From the NCBI GenBank assembly GCA_001939145.1, contig LSRX01001662.1, positions 33,599 through 97,598 of the forward strand: 64,000 bases of DNA, given 5' to 3'. This document shows positions 12,286-23,053 of the stretch, piece by piece. The notes under the pieces are model-generated. The model had not been told where the DNA came from. It saw only the letters and a program-made list of their open reading frames with translations, and ran no database searches. Each line of letters begins with the position of its first letter. The first letter of the stretch is position 1. Source of the DNA: Symbiodinium microadriaticum. Lineage: Eukaryota; Sar; Dinophyceae; Suessiales; Symbiodiniaceae. A program made the position numbers and the translations under genes.

Positions 12286-13375
12286 TCATTTGATGGGTTT
12301 CCTTCCACGTCCCCGGTTACTTCCAGGCCTGCGCCCCGGAGGTCTGGAAAGCTCAAGCCTTTGAAGCACCCGCTCCCAAGAGTTGAAAAACTCTCGCTGC
12401 CTAGGTGTGAGTGTGGTGAATAATTCGGTCAGTAAGGCTATAGAATCTTGAATGTAAATTCGAGGCGTTCGTTCGCTGGCCCAGCGTCCTCGCTGACATA
12501 CCGCCGAGTAAGATTGGGATTCGAAGAAAGCTTGGGTTGCACCCCCTCGGCGCAAGCTGTATGGTTAACTTGTAAGGCGCATCTGCCAACCCTGTTGCCT
12601 CCAGCCCTCGTGTGAACCACTGTCGGAAACTCGAAGGAGACATGCTAACCAGCAACGCTTCTGGAGAATGCACTGTTTTCCATGCTTGCAGCATCAACGA
12701 GACTTGGTGATGGCGAAACGAAGCACTATCAGCCGATGCATTCCGAACTCCCATCTTAGTCGGACCCAAATTAATGACAACTAGGTCTGTCGAACAAATT
12801 ATATCTTGATTCTTGATCTGAAACAGCTCTCCCGATCGCAGGAGTCCATAAAAGCCCGGCACGAGTGACAGCGCTAGCTCAGGACATCGAGCATGCATCC
12901 AGCCTGCCAGCACTGAAAGAGCTGTAGGAGTTAACGGCGGTGCTCTGGCTGGAATTTCATGCTTCTGCCATGCCTTCATCAACCGCCAGCTTCGCAGAAG
13001 TTTACGCTTCAGTTGGGGCTCATTGTGCTGTAATGAAGACAATGTGTCCTGAGCTAGGTACCGGGAATCGCCTTCTTCCCAGAATTCTTCAATGTATTTG
13101 CTGGCCACACGGTCTACTTCGTCACACTGCGAGGGCAAAGGAAGCTTGTTCCATTTGAGATACTCCAGAAACAATTTCATGGCGTGATCATACCGGGTTT
13201 TGGAAGCCGGCTGAATCACCAAATCTTTTAGCTTACCTAGTTTTTGTCTACGCGTTTTTCTTGCATGCCGGCTGCGTCCCTCAACTACTTCATCCTTGCC
13301 CATTTGCGCTTCTGGCCCCTCCGTGAGGGGGCATCGGCAGGATTTTGGGATGTGTTTACGTAGCCTAGGATACAA
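12286..13375 (-). pseudogene. Tyrosine recombinase of DIRS-like element 1
   Basis: The first frame (13375-12401) has an N-terminal helical region and then GFYGLLRSGELFQI, the first catalytic Arg motif. About 150 residues on, near KLT, the similarity jumps to another frame (12555-12286), which supplies PYSLRRGGATQAFFE (second Arg motif), GRW and IYIQD with the nucleophilic Tyr. A shift of one or two bases near 12570 therefore separates the two halves. All recognisable catalytic blocks are present apart from this break. The Tyr in place of His in the second box (PYSLRRGG) is, from memory, usual for the dinoflagellate members of this family. The enzyme would integrate the element's circular DNA by strand exchange. 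A tail of about 60 residues rich in Arg and Pro follows. Confidence 0.75.
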
Positions 13376-13935
13376 GAGTTTGCAGACAACAGAAGGTAAG
13401 CTGAGATCTTCTTCAGAATGGGCCTTCGACGACGGCTGGAGCTCCGTCCTTTGTTGACGACATGCAATGAAACTAAACTGTCAACCAGGTGCAAGAATCG
13501 ACGGTTGGTTTGCTTGGCTTTTAGTGCACGCCATTTGATGGCCGTGAGCACGGCTCGCAATTCGAGGCGATTAATGTGTTCTTTGTCGTCAAATTGGAAT
13601 CTCTTCCAGCTCCAACCACAAGCAACATTCCACTTCCAAAGTCTTGCAGGCACCGAGGTCCGCAGTCTGTCATTCGATTGCGCTGGCTCGCTGGGGGATT
13701 GAAGCAAAACATCGGTCCCTCGCGTACTCATGAGGGAGCTTAGTTTCCGGATCAAGGTGGCTCTGTTCTCACCAGCAAGCGCTTGCCGACCTCCCTCCCA
13801 AGGAGGTCTGTTGAGAAATGCTCCTAGGGATTGACTAGATCCTGATCCTGGCTGACACCGCTCTTGAATATCTTTGGAAGTCAGAACTTCACAGAGCCCG
13901 CGAGGCTTCACAAGTTGGGACAATGGAAATGCCAC
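13285..13935 (-). CDS. RNase H, distal part, element 1
   Basis: This is a 216-residue frame. Its centre reads NRLELRAVLTAIKW (the catalytic Glu block), then LHLVDSLVSLHVV (an Asp block) and TSQNPADAPSRR, the typical end of a retroelement RNase H. The first block of the fold, with its Asp (VTASDASESGGGLSYSS), is not here. It lies about 1.2 kb upstream at the start of the 405-residue ORF, before the methyltransferase domain. The RNase H therefore looks split by the methyltransferase. The start at 13935 overlaps no other frame and is probably not a real initiation site; a 22-bp gap and a frame change separate it from the ORF before it. RNase H removes the RNA template during reverse transcription. 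Confidence 0.7.
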   Translation of the reverse strand: MAFPLSQLVKPRGLCEVLTSKDIQERCQPGSGSSQSLGAFLNRPPWEGGRQALAGENRATLIRKLSSLMSTRGTDVLLQSPSEPAQSNDRLRTSVPARLWKWNVACGWSWKRFQFDDKEHINRLELRAVLTAIKWRALKAKQTNRRFLHLVDSLVSLHVVNKGRSSSRRRRPILKKISAYLLLSANSCILGYVNTSQNPADAPSRRGQKRKWARMK

Positions 13936-13957
13936 GACTGGAACTGAACCTGCATGG

Positions 13958-15175
13958 CTATAGCAAGCTCAACCGACAATCTTCATGTTCTAGGGACTCG
14001 GATTTCCGTAGAGATTTCCCCCAGCACTCTTGTGTGTAATCGAGAGGGAAACCCAGCATGACTTCATGTTCGTTAACGTTCGGGAGTCTCCAGCCGTGTC
14101 TTGAGTGCAGTAGACCATGTTGAAACTTGTAATGATGTGGGGGAAACCTGCGTCTATCAGAAACCCAATACTCCAAATCACGATCCGAACAAGACTCGAT
14201 CACCTGCGGATTGTTGTCAGGACTGGCCTTGGGCTGCGCCGTCACGAAGCATGGAAGTTTGTGACCTGTGCCACCAGCCAGGGACCAGCCCGGGATCAAG
14301 TAAGGTTCGGGAACGCATTCAAGGAGGAAATCAATCCTCCCGAAATCATGCGAGGTTGTCGTGAGCGGTCTGGTGATTTCAACGCGCTCCTCTTCATGAG
14401 CTTGCCAATTGAACCAGAACAATCGCGCGCGTTTGCATGGAGTAATCCCTGAAGCATCGGGCTCGTAAGGCAGAAAACCTACGCATCGAGTCATTGATGT
14501 TGAAGCCACGCTTTGCACAAAGATGAACAATTCATCCCAAACAAAATGCTTCATCAGGAGTTCACGGATGCGGGGAATTTCACAACACAGTGACTGGAAG
14601 GAGTCGGTTTCCAGTTGGTTGACACTGACTGCAGAAAGCGGACTATGGGCACCGCCGGCTAGCAAAACAAGAGAAGCTCTTGAAAATTTGCAAGCCCAGC
14701 TTTTGACGACCTCATCTGTCACCAATGTCCCTGAAGTGAAAAACTCTGTAGAACCAAAAGCGCACTCCACTACGCGCCTTGCAGAATTATCGGGCTCAAT
14801 AGCTACATATCCTGCCACCTTGGCACCGATGAGATCGAGAGCCGCACGAAAAGTGCCGATGCCATCAAAAAGGGAAACGACGAAAACTTGATTATCGTCT
14901 GAGATTGAATCGCTCAGCCCGCGGATATTTTTTGTCATGGCTTCAACCCCAAAGTGAGTTAGCCCTGAACTGTAAGAGAGCCCTCCACCGCTCTCAGAAG
15001 CGTCACTGGCAGTAACAACTGGTTCAAACTCGCATCTAAGGTCCATGTAGGCCAAAGGTGACAAAGCAATGCTGCTAAAGATCTCCATCTTGACACGCGG
15101 GGGGATGACTTTCCAGACTCGCAATTTTCCTTCAAAGGAAGAGATGAAGCACCAGACTTCGTTCAAACAACTCAT
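13958..15175 (-). CDS. RNase H start fused to C5-methyltransferase-like domain
   Basis: This is a 405-residue frame. Residues 53-72 give the first RNase H block (VTASDASESGGGLSYSSGL, Asp 58). From residue 97 a cytosine-C5 methyltransferase-like fold begins: SLFDGIGTF at 101-109 (SAM-binding motif I), AIEPDN near 125 (motif II), GGAHSPLS at 174-181 where motif IV should read PPCQ, VQSVAS at 220-225 where motif VI should read ENV, and RARLFWFNW at 249-257 (motif VIII). NEHEVMLGFPLDYT near the end resembles motifs IX-X. The catalytic Cys of PCQ and the Glu of ENV are missing in this copy, so methyl transfer is unlikely even though the frame is open. Retrotransposons carrying cytosine methyltransferases have been reported from dinoflagellates and charophytes. 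The start codon is only the first ATG; the frame probably continues from the RT ORF, which it overlaps by 4 bp. Confidence 0.75.
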   Translation of the reverse strand: MSCLNEVWCFISSFEGKLRVWKVIPPRVKMEIFSSIALSPLAYMDLRCEFEPVVTASDASESGGGLSYSSGLTHFGVEAMTKNIRGLSDSISDDNQVFVVSLFDGIGTFRAALDLIGAKVAGYVAIEPDNSARRVVECAFGSTEFFTSGTLVTDEVVKSWACKFSRASLVLLAGGAHSPLSAVSVNQLETDSFQSLCCEIPRIRELLMKHFVWDELFIFVQSVASTSMTRCVGFLPYEPDASGITPCKRARLFWFNWQAHEEERVEITRPLTTTSHDFGRIDFLLECVPEPYLIPGWSLAGGTGHKLPCFVTAQPKASPDNNPQVIESCSDRDLEYWVSDRRRFPPHHYKFQHGLLHSRHGWRLPNVNEHEVMLGFPLDYTQECWGKSLRKSESLEHEDCRLSLL

Positions 15176-16928
15176 AAGGCAACCGGGTAACTGAAAAGAT
15201 ACACCAGACCCCCTGCAACCATCTGAATGCGCTTGAGGTCACAGCTCTTGCTCTGCAGCAGGTACCATGCACCCCTCAAATATCTGGCGATCTTGTCCGC
15301 TTTGGGCGCAATGATTCCATCAATCCCGTCTACTAGACCACCCTGCATCTCGGCTCGAAGAGCAGATCTTACGGATTTCCTGTCGTTGATTGGAACCTTT
15401 AGCTCTTCGTAAACTTCCCTGAGCCCTGCGCTCAAAGGACTGAGGCTGCCGGCAAGGAGATTCGCTGCCTCCCGATTGGTCCTGTAGAGCGAGTTAAAGT
15501 TGTCAAGGTAAAACCCTGTATGACAGAGACGCCGCGGGTAAAGCTTGATCCTCACGAATCTCTTGGTCCCTGCTAAGACCAAAACGATCAACAGCTTGAT
15601 TGACTATGTTTCGATGCAAGCATTGGGCAACAGCGACTGAATTTATGAAGCCCATCGGCAGGACCCTGCTGGTGAGAACGTACGGTTCTGTAACACCGTT
15701 CGGCTTGAGGAAATCAGGTACTTCCCTCCCGAATGCCAGGAGGGGTTTCCAGGATTTGGGCAAACCGACGATATAGAACATAGACTTGATGTCCTCTGAC
15801 GAAATGATGACATTCTCGTAGGGGAATAGCTCCCAAGGGAAAAAGCTGGCTCAACATCGGGAGGGTGTGTAGATCACCTGCTATGGCCTCAAAGAGCTGA
15901 TTGATGGGGCGTAAGTCCATAATGAGGCGCAGCACTGGAACACCGTTCACTTCTTCCATCTTTGGAACCCCAAATAACCCACCCAAAACGGGTTTCCCAT
16001 CGACATGGAGAACCTCACGTAGGGGAATGACATCACAGATTCGACGGCTAATCAACCCTGATGCCACCTCAGGCCAATCGTCACTTGAAACCATCACTCG
16101 GGGGCATCTAGTCCACACGCGCGATCTTTCCGGCTTCAAGTATTTGAAAGGATCAGCAATAAAATCCCGAATACCCCCTGCACATATCTCAGTGCAATCC
16201 AGGATTCCTGCGAGCTCACGCTGCGGCAAACTGTGCTCTACGTTTGCCCAAGAGAATGGAAAAGCGCGATGAACCTCCTCCCCATAACCATTCACGCTCT
16301 TGGGTCTCCAGTAAGACTCAATCGCCACTGTGTCAAACTCATGGGCCTCTAGCTGACTCAAAACCCGAAGGGAACGCTCCAATACCTGCAACAACGAATT
16401 TTGCATGGCACTCCCCGGTTTCTGCGAGACAACAGCATCCCCAGTGGCTAACCAGTTCAAGGCTCTAACCGCTGCCTCCACCCAATGATGCTCAGCAAGA
16501 GGCGACCCTATCGGAGGCATCGGCAGAGGGGACCTCTGCCGTGGAAGGAGTTTTGCTTGAGCGGCAATTGTTGACATCAGAAGAATCCTGAACATGCAAG
16601 TGGAGCCAGCGGCAAAGCAAGGGGCTAACCGCCCCAGACGCCCCGTGAGATCAGACGGTAGCTGACCCCCACTACCCTCCCGTTCTCGAGGAGGGCTTGA
16701 ATCTGAGATTGAAATAACACTCCCTACTCTTTCAACTGAACAACTTCGCTCGCTGCTGCGGGATTCCCCTTCGGAGGGCGCCCCTTCCCGGGAGCCTTTC
16801 CCTTCGGGTCTTTTCCTTTGCCTGATTTCCCGCCTTTGGGCGCAAGGTCCTCCCAAGCTCGATGCCAAACAGCCTCCCACTTGCCTTTCCCTTTCGGGTT
16901 CCAGGAGGACCGAACCTTCTCCTCCCAC
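15172..16928 (-). pseudogene. Reverse transcriptase of DIRS-like element 1
   Basis: Three overlapping frames make up one RT. The first (16928-15714, 404 residues) carries GGLFGVPKMEEVNGVPVLRL and IMDLRPINQLF (motifs 1-2). The second (15781-15503) carries FYIVGLPKSWKPLLAFGR and RVLPMGFINSVAVAQCLHR (motif B region). The third (15591-15172) carries GFYLDNFNSL, which stands where YxDD should be, and then a thumb-like region. The second Asp of YxDD is Asn here (AAC codon), one base change from GAC. The N-terminal 150 residues of the first frame are Ser/Glu/Arg-rich and may be the end of gag. With two frame changes and an altered catalytic box this copy is probably dead. Confidence 0.7.
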
Positions 16929-17043
16929 TTCTGCTCTTGAGCTGCTGTGCGACTTTCTTCGGTCGAAGCTAGAGTTGACACCTCGGCGGGAATGAGCTCG
17001 AGACGGTTTGCCAACTGCGCGGGGACTCCCAGGCTTATCTGCT

Positions 17044-18792
17044 CTACAGACGTTGCACTGCCACGTCGAGGGACTTCAATATGTTGCCGTCGAGCATAGC
17101 ATCGAGGCAAGCCGCGAGGGTCAAATACTCCCTCTTCATAGGGGTGGAAGCTCCCGCATGTGCGATCACTTGCTGGTAATATTTCACGAAAACTGCTTTG
17201 GGTGTTTGGGGTTCTTCTGACTCCCCCATCCCCGTCAACAGTCTCTTCCTTGCTTCTTTGATGGCATACCGAGTGAGCAGCCCCGGGCATTTCCGAGCGA
17301 TATGCCTCGCCTGAGCCTCCTCGGGGAAAAGGTCCTCCTGATCGGATTCTTCGAGACTCAAATTTCCCTCGGAACTCCCGGAGCTGCTGCTCTTCTCTCG
17401 CTTTCTCTTCAACCCGATGCGAGGTCGCTTGAGTGCTGGATCCAGAGATGAACCCTTCCAGGTCCAAGTGCTCTTCTTTACCATGTCTCTCTCACACGTG
17501 CTTTCCCCCGAGTTTTCTTCGGTCTGTCTGGCTCTCCCTCTCGCTCGTCTTCTCGAGAGAGAAGGCTGCCTTCGCTCGAACTCCTGCTGGATGTGTGTAC
17601 CCCAAGTCCGGGCTATTGCTTCCAAACCCGCGAGGCCTTTTTCTTGACGCATCAGTTCGACAAGGTTGGATTTCCACTCTAACGTTGGGTCTACCTCTCT
17701 CACGTCTTGAGCACAAAACAACCGAACAACCCCTCTAGGAGCGGATCCAATGCCTTCAGGAGCGGCTTCCGGTTCACATAGAACTCTTCTGGCGTCTTCT
17801 TCCTCCAATCCTTCAGCGCCGCGTCTGGGGATCCCGTCAGGCTCAATTGTATCCATTCCCCTTCCTGGTCATCGATAAGACTCTTGACCTCTCCAACGCA
17901 CTCGGCGGGATGTCCTTGACAAGTCCCTCTTAGGTGGAGCTGCTGCCCCACCAGAATTGCGAAATCTTTGATGGGTTTCCATTCTGAGGAGGGGGTTCCT
18001 CCCGGGGGTTTAGGCGTGCCGCCTCGGCGACGTCTCACACCTACCCTCGCTTTGGGCTTTGCTCCCGCCTTGGCGGTTGCCTTGGCTTTGGCTGTGGGAC
18101 GGCTTGTCCTCGCCCGAGCTGCAGCTGGTCGCTGTCGCGGAGCCATCTGTAGGCCGACGATGCGGTTGGTTCAACCCGCGCCTCTGCTCTCTGAAATCTT
18201 GCCCTCTCTGACGATGTTTTCGTCCTTTGTTTTTCTTATGGCAGCGCCCCACGAAAAAACCCTGATCAGCTGCGCGATCTCCGACAGAATGACTGTCTGC
18301 TGCAACTGAAAGATTTGGTGAACGGGCCTTGCGCTTGCTTGAGGCTGTATTTATGACCTGGGTGAGTGGAACAAGCTGATCTCTAGGCGGCTGCCTTTTC
18401 AATTCTTTTTTTCTCTTCTTCTCCCGTCGCTCAGCGTCTCGACTCCTTCTTTTCTCCTTGCTCCCAGAATCTTTCTTAGGAGAACTCTCTCCCGAAACTT
18501 GGTTCGAATACTGTTTGCTCTCAATAACGCGTTCCCGGTGTTCAAAGGCCGCTGGAGGCTCACCTAGAGGAATAGATAACCAAGTGTTCACCTCCCCAAT
18601 TGCCCTTTCCAAGATGCTGGCAACCAAGTCGTAATTTCCAGAGCAGATTCGGGGATCAATGGGTAACAGTTGCACTGCACGACTAACTCGGCACAGACTG
18701 CAAATCGGAGATCCACCTGTCCTGCACCAACGCTCACAGTCAGAACAAACCACCAAGGCTCCAGCCATGAAAAGATCAGCTCTGACAGTCAA
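17044..18792 (-). pseudogene. Gag-like region of DIRS-like element 1
   Basis: Three overlapping frames (18792-18010, 18146-17700, 17856-17044) appear to form one protein. The N terminus carries CSDCERWCRTGGSPICSLC, a Cys-rich ribbon-like motif. Long Lys/Arg/Ser-rich low-complexity tracts (KKDSGSKEKRRSRDAERREK) follow, then Ala/Lys/Gly/Arg-rich basic sequence (ARTSRPTAKAKATAKAGAKP). The third frame has an acidic-basic linker and LARHIARKCPGLLTRYAIKE-like sequence. The order before the RT and the strongly basic, Cys-containing composition fit a nucleic-acid-binding gag, but there is no diagnostic capsid motif. The frames overlap by 137-147 bp, so two shifts are needed to join them. Confidence 0.5.
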
Positions 18793-18839
18793 AGGCTACG
18801 AGCCGAAACATTGCCGGCCGCTCGATTCCTAACTCACGA

Positions 18840-19250
18840 AACCGTTGCATCAACCACAGGAGTGTATCTGCCGGGAATGGTGTACATCGGACACAGGACA
18901 TTTGTTTGCGCCCGTTCGACAAATTCTTCCGTTCTCTCCATTGGCTGATCTCAATCTGAATGCCACTACCTTTTTGTCTGACAAGCAATGGAAGCGAATC
19001 GCTGAGAAGGAATTGCAAACATGGTGCACCAGGTGGCCGACTACCTGATCGTGTGTTTTCAGGACTTATGCAGCGGGTGCAACATCAGCTTGTTTTACAC
19101 CATCAAGCTTCGAGGGTGGACAGCGTTGATTTTCATCGACAGATTCAACAGGATCTGCGACTTATGCAAGGATTGGTTTTCACTCCTGCTGAAGCCTCCA
19201 AAACAGGAAGATTCATGAGAACATCTCCTGAGCCAGTTATATTAGTGTGC
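18840..19250 (+). pseudogene. Resumed part of retroelement A
   Basis: The frame from 18845 gives HQPQECICREWCTSDTGHLF and then DKQWKRIAEKELQTWCTRW. These align by eye with element B just after its linker region ([18 protein letters not shown], then [13 protein letters not shown], then [18 protein letters not shown]). The next frame gives FSGLMQRVQHQLVLHHQA and RQIQQDLRLMQGLVFTPAEA, which align with [18 protein letters not shown] and the [18 protein letters not shown] part of element B. This is the piece missing after 12088. The sequence stops matching near 19250, before any RT motif, so element A is also truncated at its 3' end. Confidence 0.5.
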
Positions 19251-19340
19251 TTGGCACCTCGGCATCTTCCTTCAGCCTACAGGAAAACAGTGCTCTTGAC
19301 CCCATGTCTTTTGCACATATCCGGCATTACTAAAAGCGTG

Positions 19341-19580
19341 CCCCACTATGAGCTGTTAATCTTGCATGGGAAACAGGTACAGGACTGTGTCGTTTTGCAT
19401 GTTCGTGTGAACGCCTTCCTTCGGCAACTGCTTCAGTGTCGTGCCATGCTCAAGCCATGTTGTTGCATGTTGCATACGGTCTCCGACTCAATCAGTTGAC
19501 ATGAGTGACAGCATTGATCAAGGACTCCATGCCACATGTTCTTGACAGGAACCAAATCTGCTTTCGGAAGTTGGTCTCTC
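19341..19580 (+). repeat. Roughly 235-bp repeat, copy 1
   Basis: The words GTGTGAACGCCT, CTGCTTCAGTGTCGTG, GCATGCTCAAGC, TTGCTGCATGTTGCATA-like sequence and ATGTTCTTGACAGGAA recur in the same order at 20447-20675. The similarity spans nearly the whole segment with about one change in ten bases by eye. It ends near the start of the following (GT/GC)n tract. The encoded frames are not recognised. Confidence 0.8.
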
Positions 19581-19601
19581 TTTCTCCCTGCAGACAGCGG
19601 G

Positions 19602-19605
19602 TGTG

Positions 19606-19687
<82 letters not shown>

Positions 19688-19703
19688 TGTCTGTGTGTAT
19701 GTG
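19602..19703 (+). repeat. (GT)n and (GTGC)n microsatellite
   Basis: A compound tract of GT dinucleotides and GTGC tetranucleotides, ending in GTCTGTCTGTGTGTATGTGC. It sits where the 235-bp repeat gives way to the third, truncated copy of the 770-bp dispersed repeat. Open frames across it are artefacts of the repeat. Confidence 0.95.
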
Positions 19704-19840
19704 CACCCTAAGGGAAATGGCCAGGGCACGTCGATTGCTTGAGTTGTCAGAAGCAGGGGTTGCATCTCTCTCTTTTCTCCTTTGCATAGGTTTGTGCTCA
19801 AGGCGGGACATAGCAGCCGACATGATGTCGGACTCAGAGA

Positions 19841-20440
19841 ATGCTTTTCTATCTGGTTCGCATGCCAAACCATTTTCCCTCGACAGTCGTCCCCGCACTC
19901 CAGAGGATTTTGAGTGAGGCACCAGTCGAACAGCTGAAATCAATTCAGCGTCCATCGGCGCCAGCTACGAACCGTTTTCATCGACCAGTTCAGACGACGA
20001 ACATGGACCTGATTCCGATAAGTCGTCCAGGACGTCAAATGACGAACCAGGTTTGCCATCTTCGTTAACAAAGGTCCCGGTGGAAACATCACCGGAAAGG
20101 AAGGACAAACTTGTGCCACCAGCGAAGAAGCGTCGCTTTCCTAGGTTGGGTGAGAACAAAGATGGGTCGAGAAAGATACCTGTCAAGTTCATCCCTTGTC
20201 CAAAGAGGCAGTTTCTTCGGCACATGGACGCAACCAAGGTCCTTGACGATGACTTTTACATTCCTAACAGAGCACAGCTCATGTTAAACTTTTTGCGTAA
20301 GCATGGTGACCCTTGTGAAAGAGAAGCAAAGTCCCCAAAAGCGTTTTTCGAGTACACTCCAGCTCGTACAGCATGTACTAAAGCAGCCCAGCACAGGCTC
20401 TGGCTGAGCAGAGCGTATACAGTACAGAATCTTTTCGGAA
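19841..20440 (+). other. Unrecognised open frames
   Basis: Frames at 19841-20068 and 20053-20613 join into a plausible protein piece with a basic patch (PPAKKRRFPRLGENKD) and KFIPCPKRQFLRHMDATK, followed by FYIPNRAQLMLNFLRKHG. The last part of the second frame runs into the 235-bp repeat and is not expected to be coding. I see no family motif. It could be an exon or a retroelement remnant. Confidence 0.3.
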
Positions 20441-20446
20441 GAGCGC

Positions 20447-20675
20447 ATCACTATAAGTTGCTGATCTTGGGCTGGAAGCAGGTACAGGGCCGCGTTGAAC
20501 TACATGTTGGTGTGAACGCCTCCCTCCTGCATCTGCTTCAGTGTCGTGGCATGCTCAAGCAATGTTGCTGCATGTTGCATATGTTCTTCAATTCAATCAG
20601 TCAACATGAGTGACAGCACTGATCAAGGACTTCATGCAACATGTTCTTGACAGGAATCAGATCTAGTTTCGGAAT
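20447..20675 (+). repeat. Roughly 235-bp repeat, copy 2
   Basis: Partner of the segment at 19341-19580 (shared words TGTGAACGCCTCC, CTTCAGTGTCGT, CATGTTCTTGACAGGAA). It runs straight into copy 2 of the 770-bp repeat, whereas copy 1 runs into a microsatellite and a truncated 770-bp copy. The two repeats are therefore probably parts of one longer dispersed unit. Confidence 0.8.
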
Positions 20676-21440
20676 TTTCAGAAGCAGGAGATCGGAAGCT
20701 GAAGCATCAGCTAATCGTCGGCACAAACCACTTCAAGCTTGTTTCAGACAGTAGGCGGACCTACCTGATCTCGCCTTTAGACGTGTATGCTCCCGAAAGC
20801 TTTCCATGGTTAACGGTTAAGGGGCTATGCAGGACGCGCTATGAGCAAAAGGTGTAAGTAAATTCCGAATCCCAAGCAGCACGAAGATTCAACAGCGGCC
20901 AGGGTGTTGAGGGAGCCGCAGCGTGCTACGTTCATTTCTCGTGACCTGTGTGTAGGTGTGCTTGCCTTTCGACCATTACGCATAAGTTTCAGACATACTT
21001 TTCACGGTGAAACTCAATCTCACAGACTCCCCGAACAGGTTCAAGGTTTCGCCATCACGACAATCAACACTGTGCCTCAGAGCATCATAAGTCGGCAACC
21101 AGTCTTGACCGCATTGCCATTCGCATTTACTTGCTCTTACTAAACACTCCTAAACCCTAGGCATCCCTATCACCTGAGCTGGATGCCGAACGAAGACTAT
21201 CATCCTGAGCCCTCTTCGTGCATACCTGCCATTGCTATCTTCTCTGAAATGGCCACCACGCAAAGCCGAGAAACCTGGCAAGCCGAGGGTTGAGTTGTCA
21301 ATGTCAGGCTTTTTCAGGATGGTTTTTCAGGATACCAAGGTAAGCCCGTCCTCGTCCCCTTCAAGATCATCCTCTTTCCCCTCAAGATCTTCTCCAGAAA
21401 TGGATTACTCGTCGACTATACGTTGACCCTAAAAGATCTG
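20668..21440 (+). repeat. Dispersed repeat, copy 2 (about 770 bp)
   Basis: Homologous to 7133-7910 throughout, with small indels; for example this copy has a duplicated GGCTTTTTCAGGAT near 21310. Both copies end at a GTCGAC/GTTGACCCTAAAA word. Here the repeat is followed at once by the long (TGCG)n tract. Confidence 0.85.
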
Positions 21441-22368
<928 letters not shown>

Positions 22369-22369
22369 N
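22369..22369. other. Single N, possible assembly join
   Basis: One ambiguous base separates a perfect (TGCG)n tract from a perfect (TAC)n tract. Two different microsatellites abutting at an N is what a collapsed or joined contig end would look like, so distances and linkage across this point are uncertain. Confidence 0.7.
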
Positions 22370-22377
22370 TACTACTA

Positions 22378-22456
<79 letters not shown>

Positions 22457-22517
22457 GTGCACACTACCACCACTACCACTACCACTACTACCACTACTTC
22501 CTTTCCTTTCCTTTCCG
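22370..22517 (+). repeat. (TAC)n, (CCACTA)n and (CCTTT)n microsatellites
   Basis: (ACT)n runs to about 22456, followed by CCACTA-type units and then three CTTTC-type units. Frames across this tract are not coding. Confidence 0.95.
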
Positions 22518-23050
22518 TGGCGCAAACGTTCGAGAACGTCTTTGCGTAGCATCATAGGGCAAGTCTTCGACTTGGCCATCTACAACGGACAGCTGAACCC
22601 AGGCCGCTCTCGCAGCAAGCATTATCGATAATCATGGCAACGAGCGCGCTATGTGCTTCGGTTGCCAACAAAAACATGCAGTCGAGGATTCGTCCGGGCC
22701 GATAGCCCCCATTAGCGACGAATATACAGTTGCCTTTCACTAATTCATGGAGTTGGCGTATCTATACACATGCCCTCCTACCTAAAATAAACAAATTGTC
22801 GATCAACTCAGGCTCACTATCTTGTGTGGAACGACTCAGCTCTCCTTGGCTCTTCCACGCATTTGACCTCAGCATAGCAACCCTCTTTCCAGCTTCATCT
22901 TTATGACCTCAGTACAGGGGCTTGATCCGAAAAGAAATAGTATCGAAGCCAGCTTCCAAGCATATGGTCATCACATATGGCATGGCCCACTTTTGCCCAT
23001 GCATCGCTGCTCCAACTGATGGATCTATTAGTCGATGCCTGGGGTGTTGT
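22518..23050. other. Unassigned sequence
   Basis: No gene supported; only short frames below 70 residues occur. It lies downstream of the dioxygenase ORF on its strand and may hold that gene's 3' untranslated region. Confidence 0.4.
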
Positions 23051-23053
23051 ATG

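Larger units (their letters stand above)
12090..18800 (-). mobile_element. DIRS-like tyrosine-recombinase retroelement 1
   Basis: On the minus strand the order is gag-like ORFs (18792-17044), RT (16928-15172), RNase H start plus cytosine-methyltransferase-like domain (15175-13958), rest of RNase H (13935-13285) and tyrosine recombinase (13375-12286). A recombinase in place of a DDE integrase is the mark of DIRS-like retroelements. At least three frame changes are visible, in the RT and in the recombinase. Both ends lie inside a GIY-YIG element of the opposite strand. I could not define terminal repeats. Short inverted GC-rich words occur near 12130-12280 (CCCAGGCCCTTCGGGCATTT; GGGGCGCTCC against GGAGCACCCC). 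The end coordinates are estimates. Confidence 0.75.

Noticed and set aside
19505..19955. Cys/Val-rich ORFs that could look like metal-binding proteins
   Set aside because: They are produced by the (GT/GTGC)n microsatellite.
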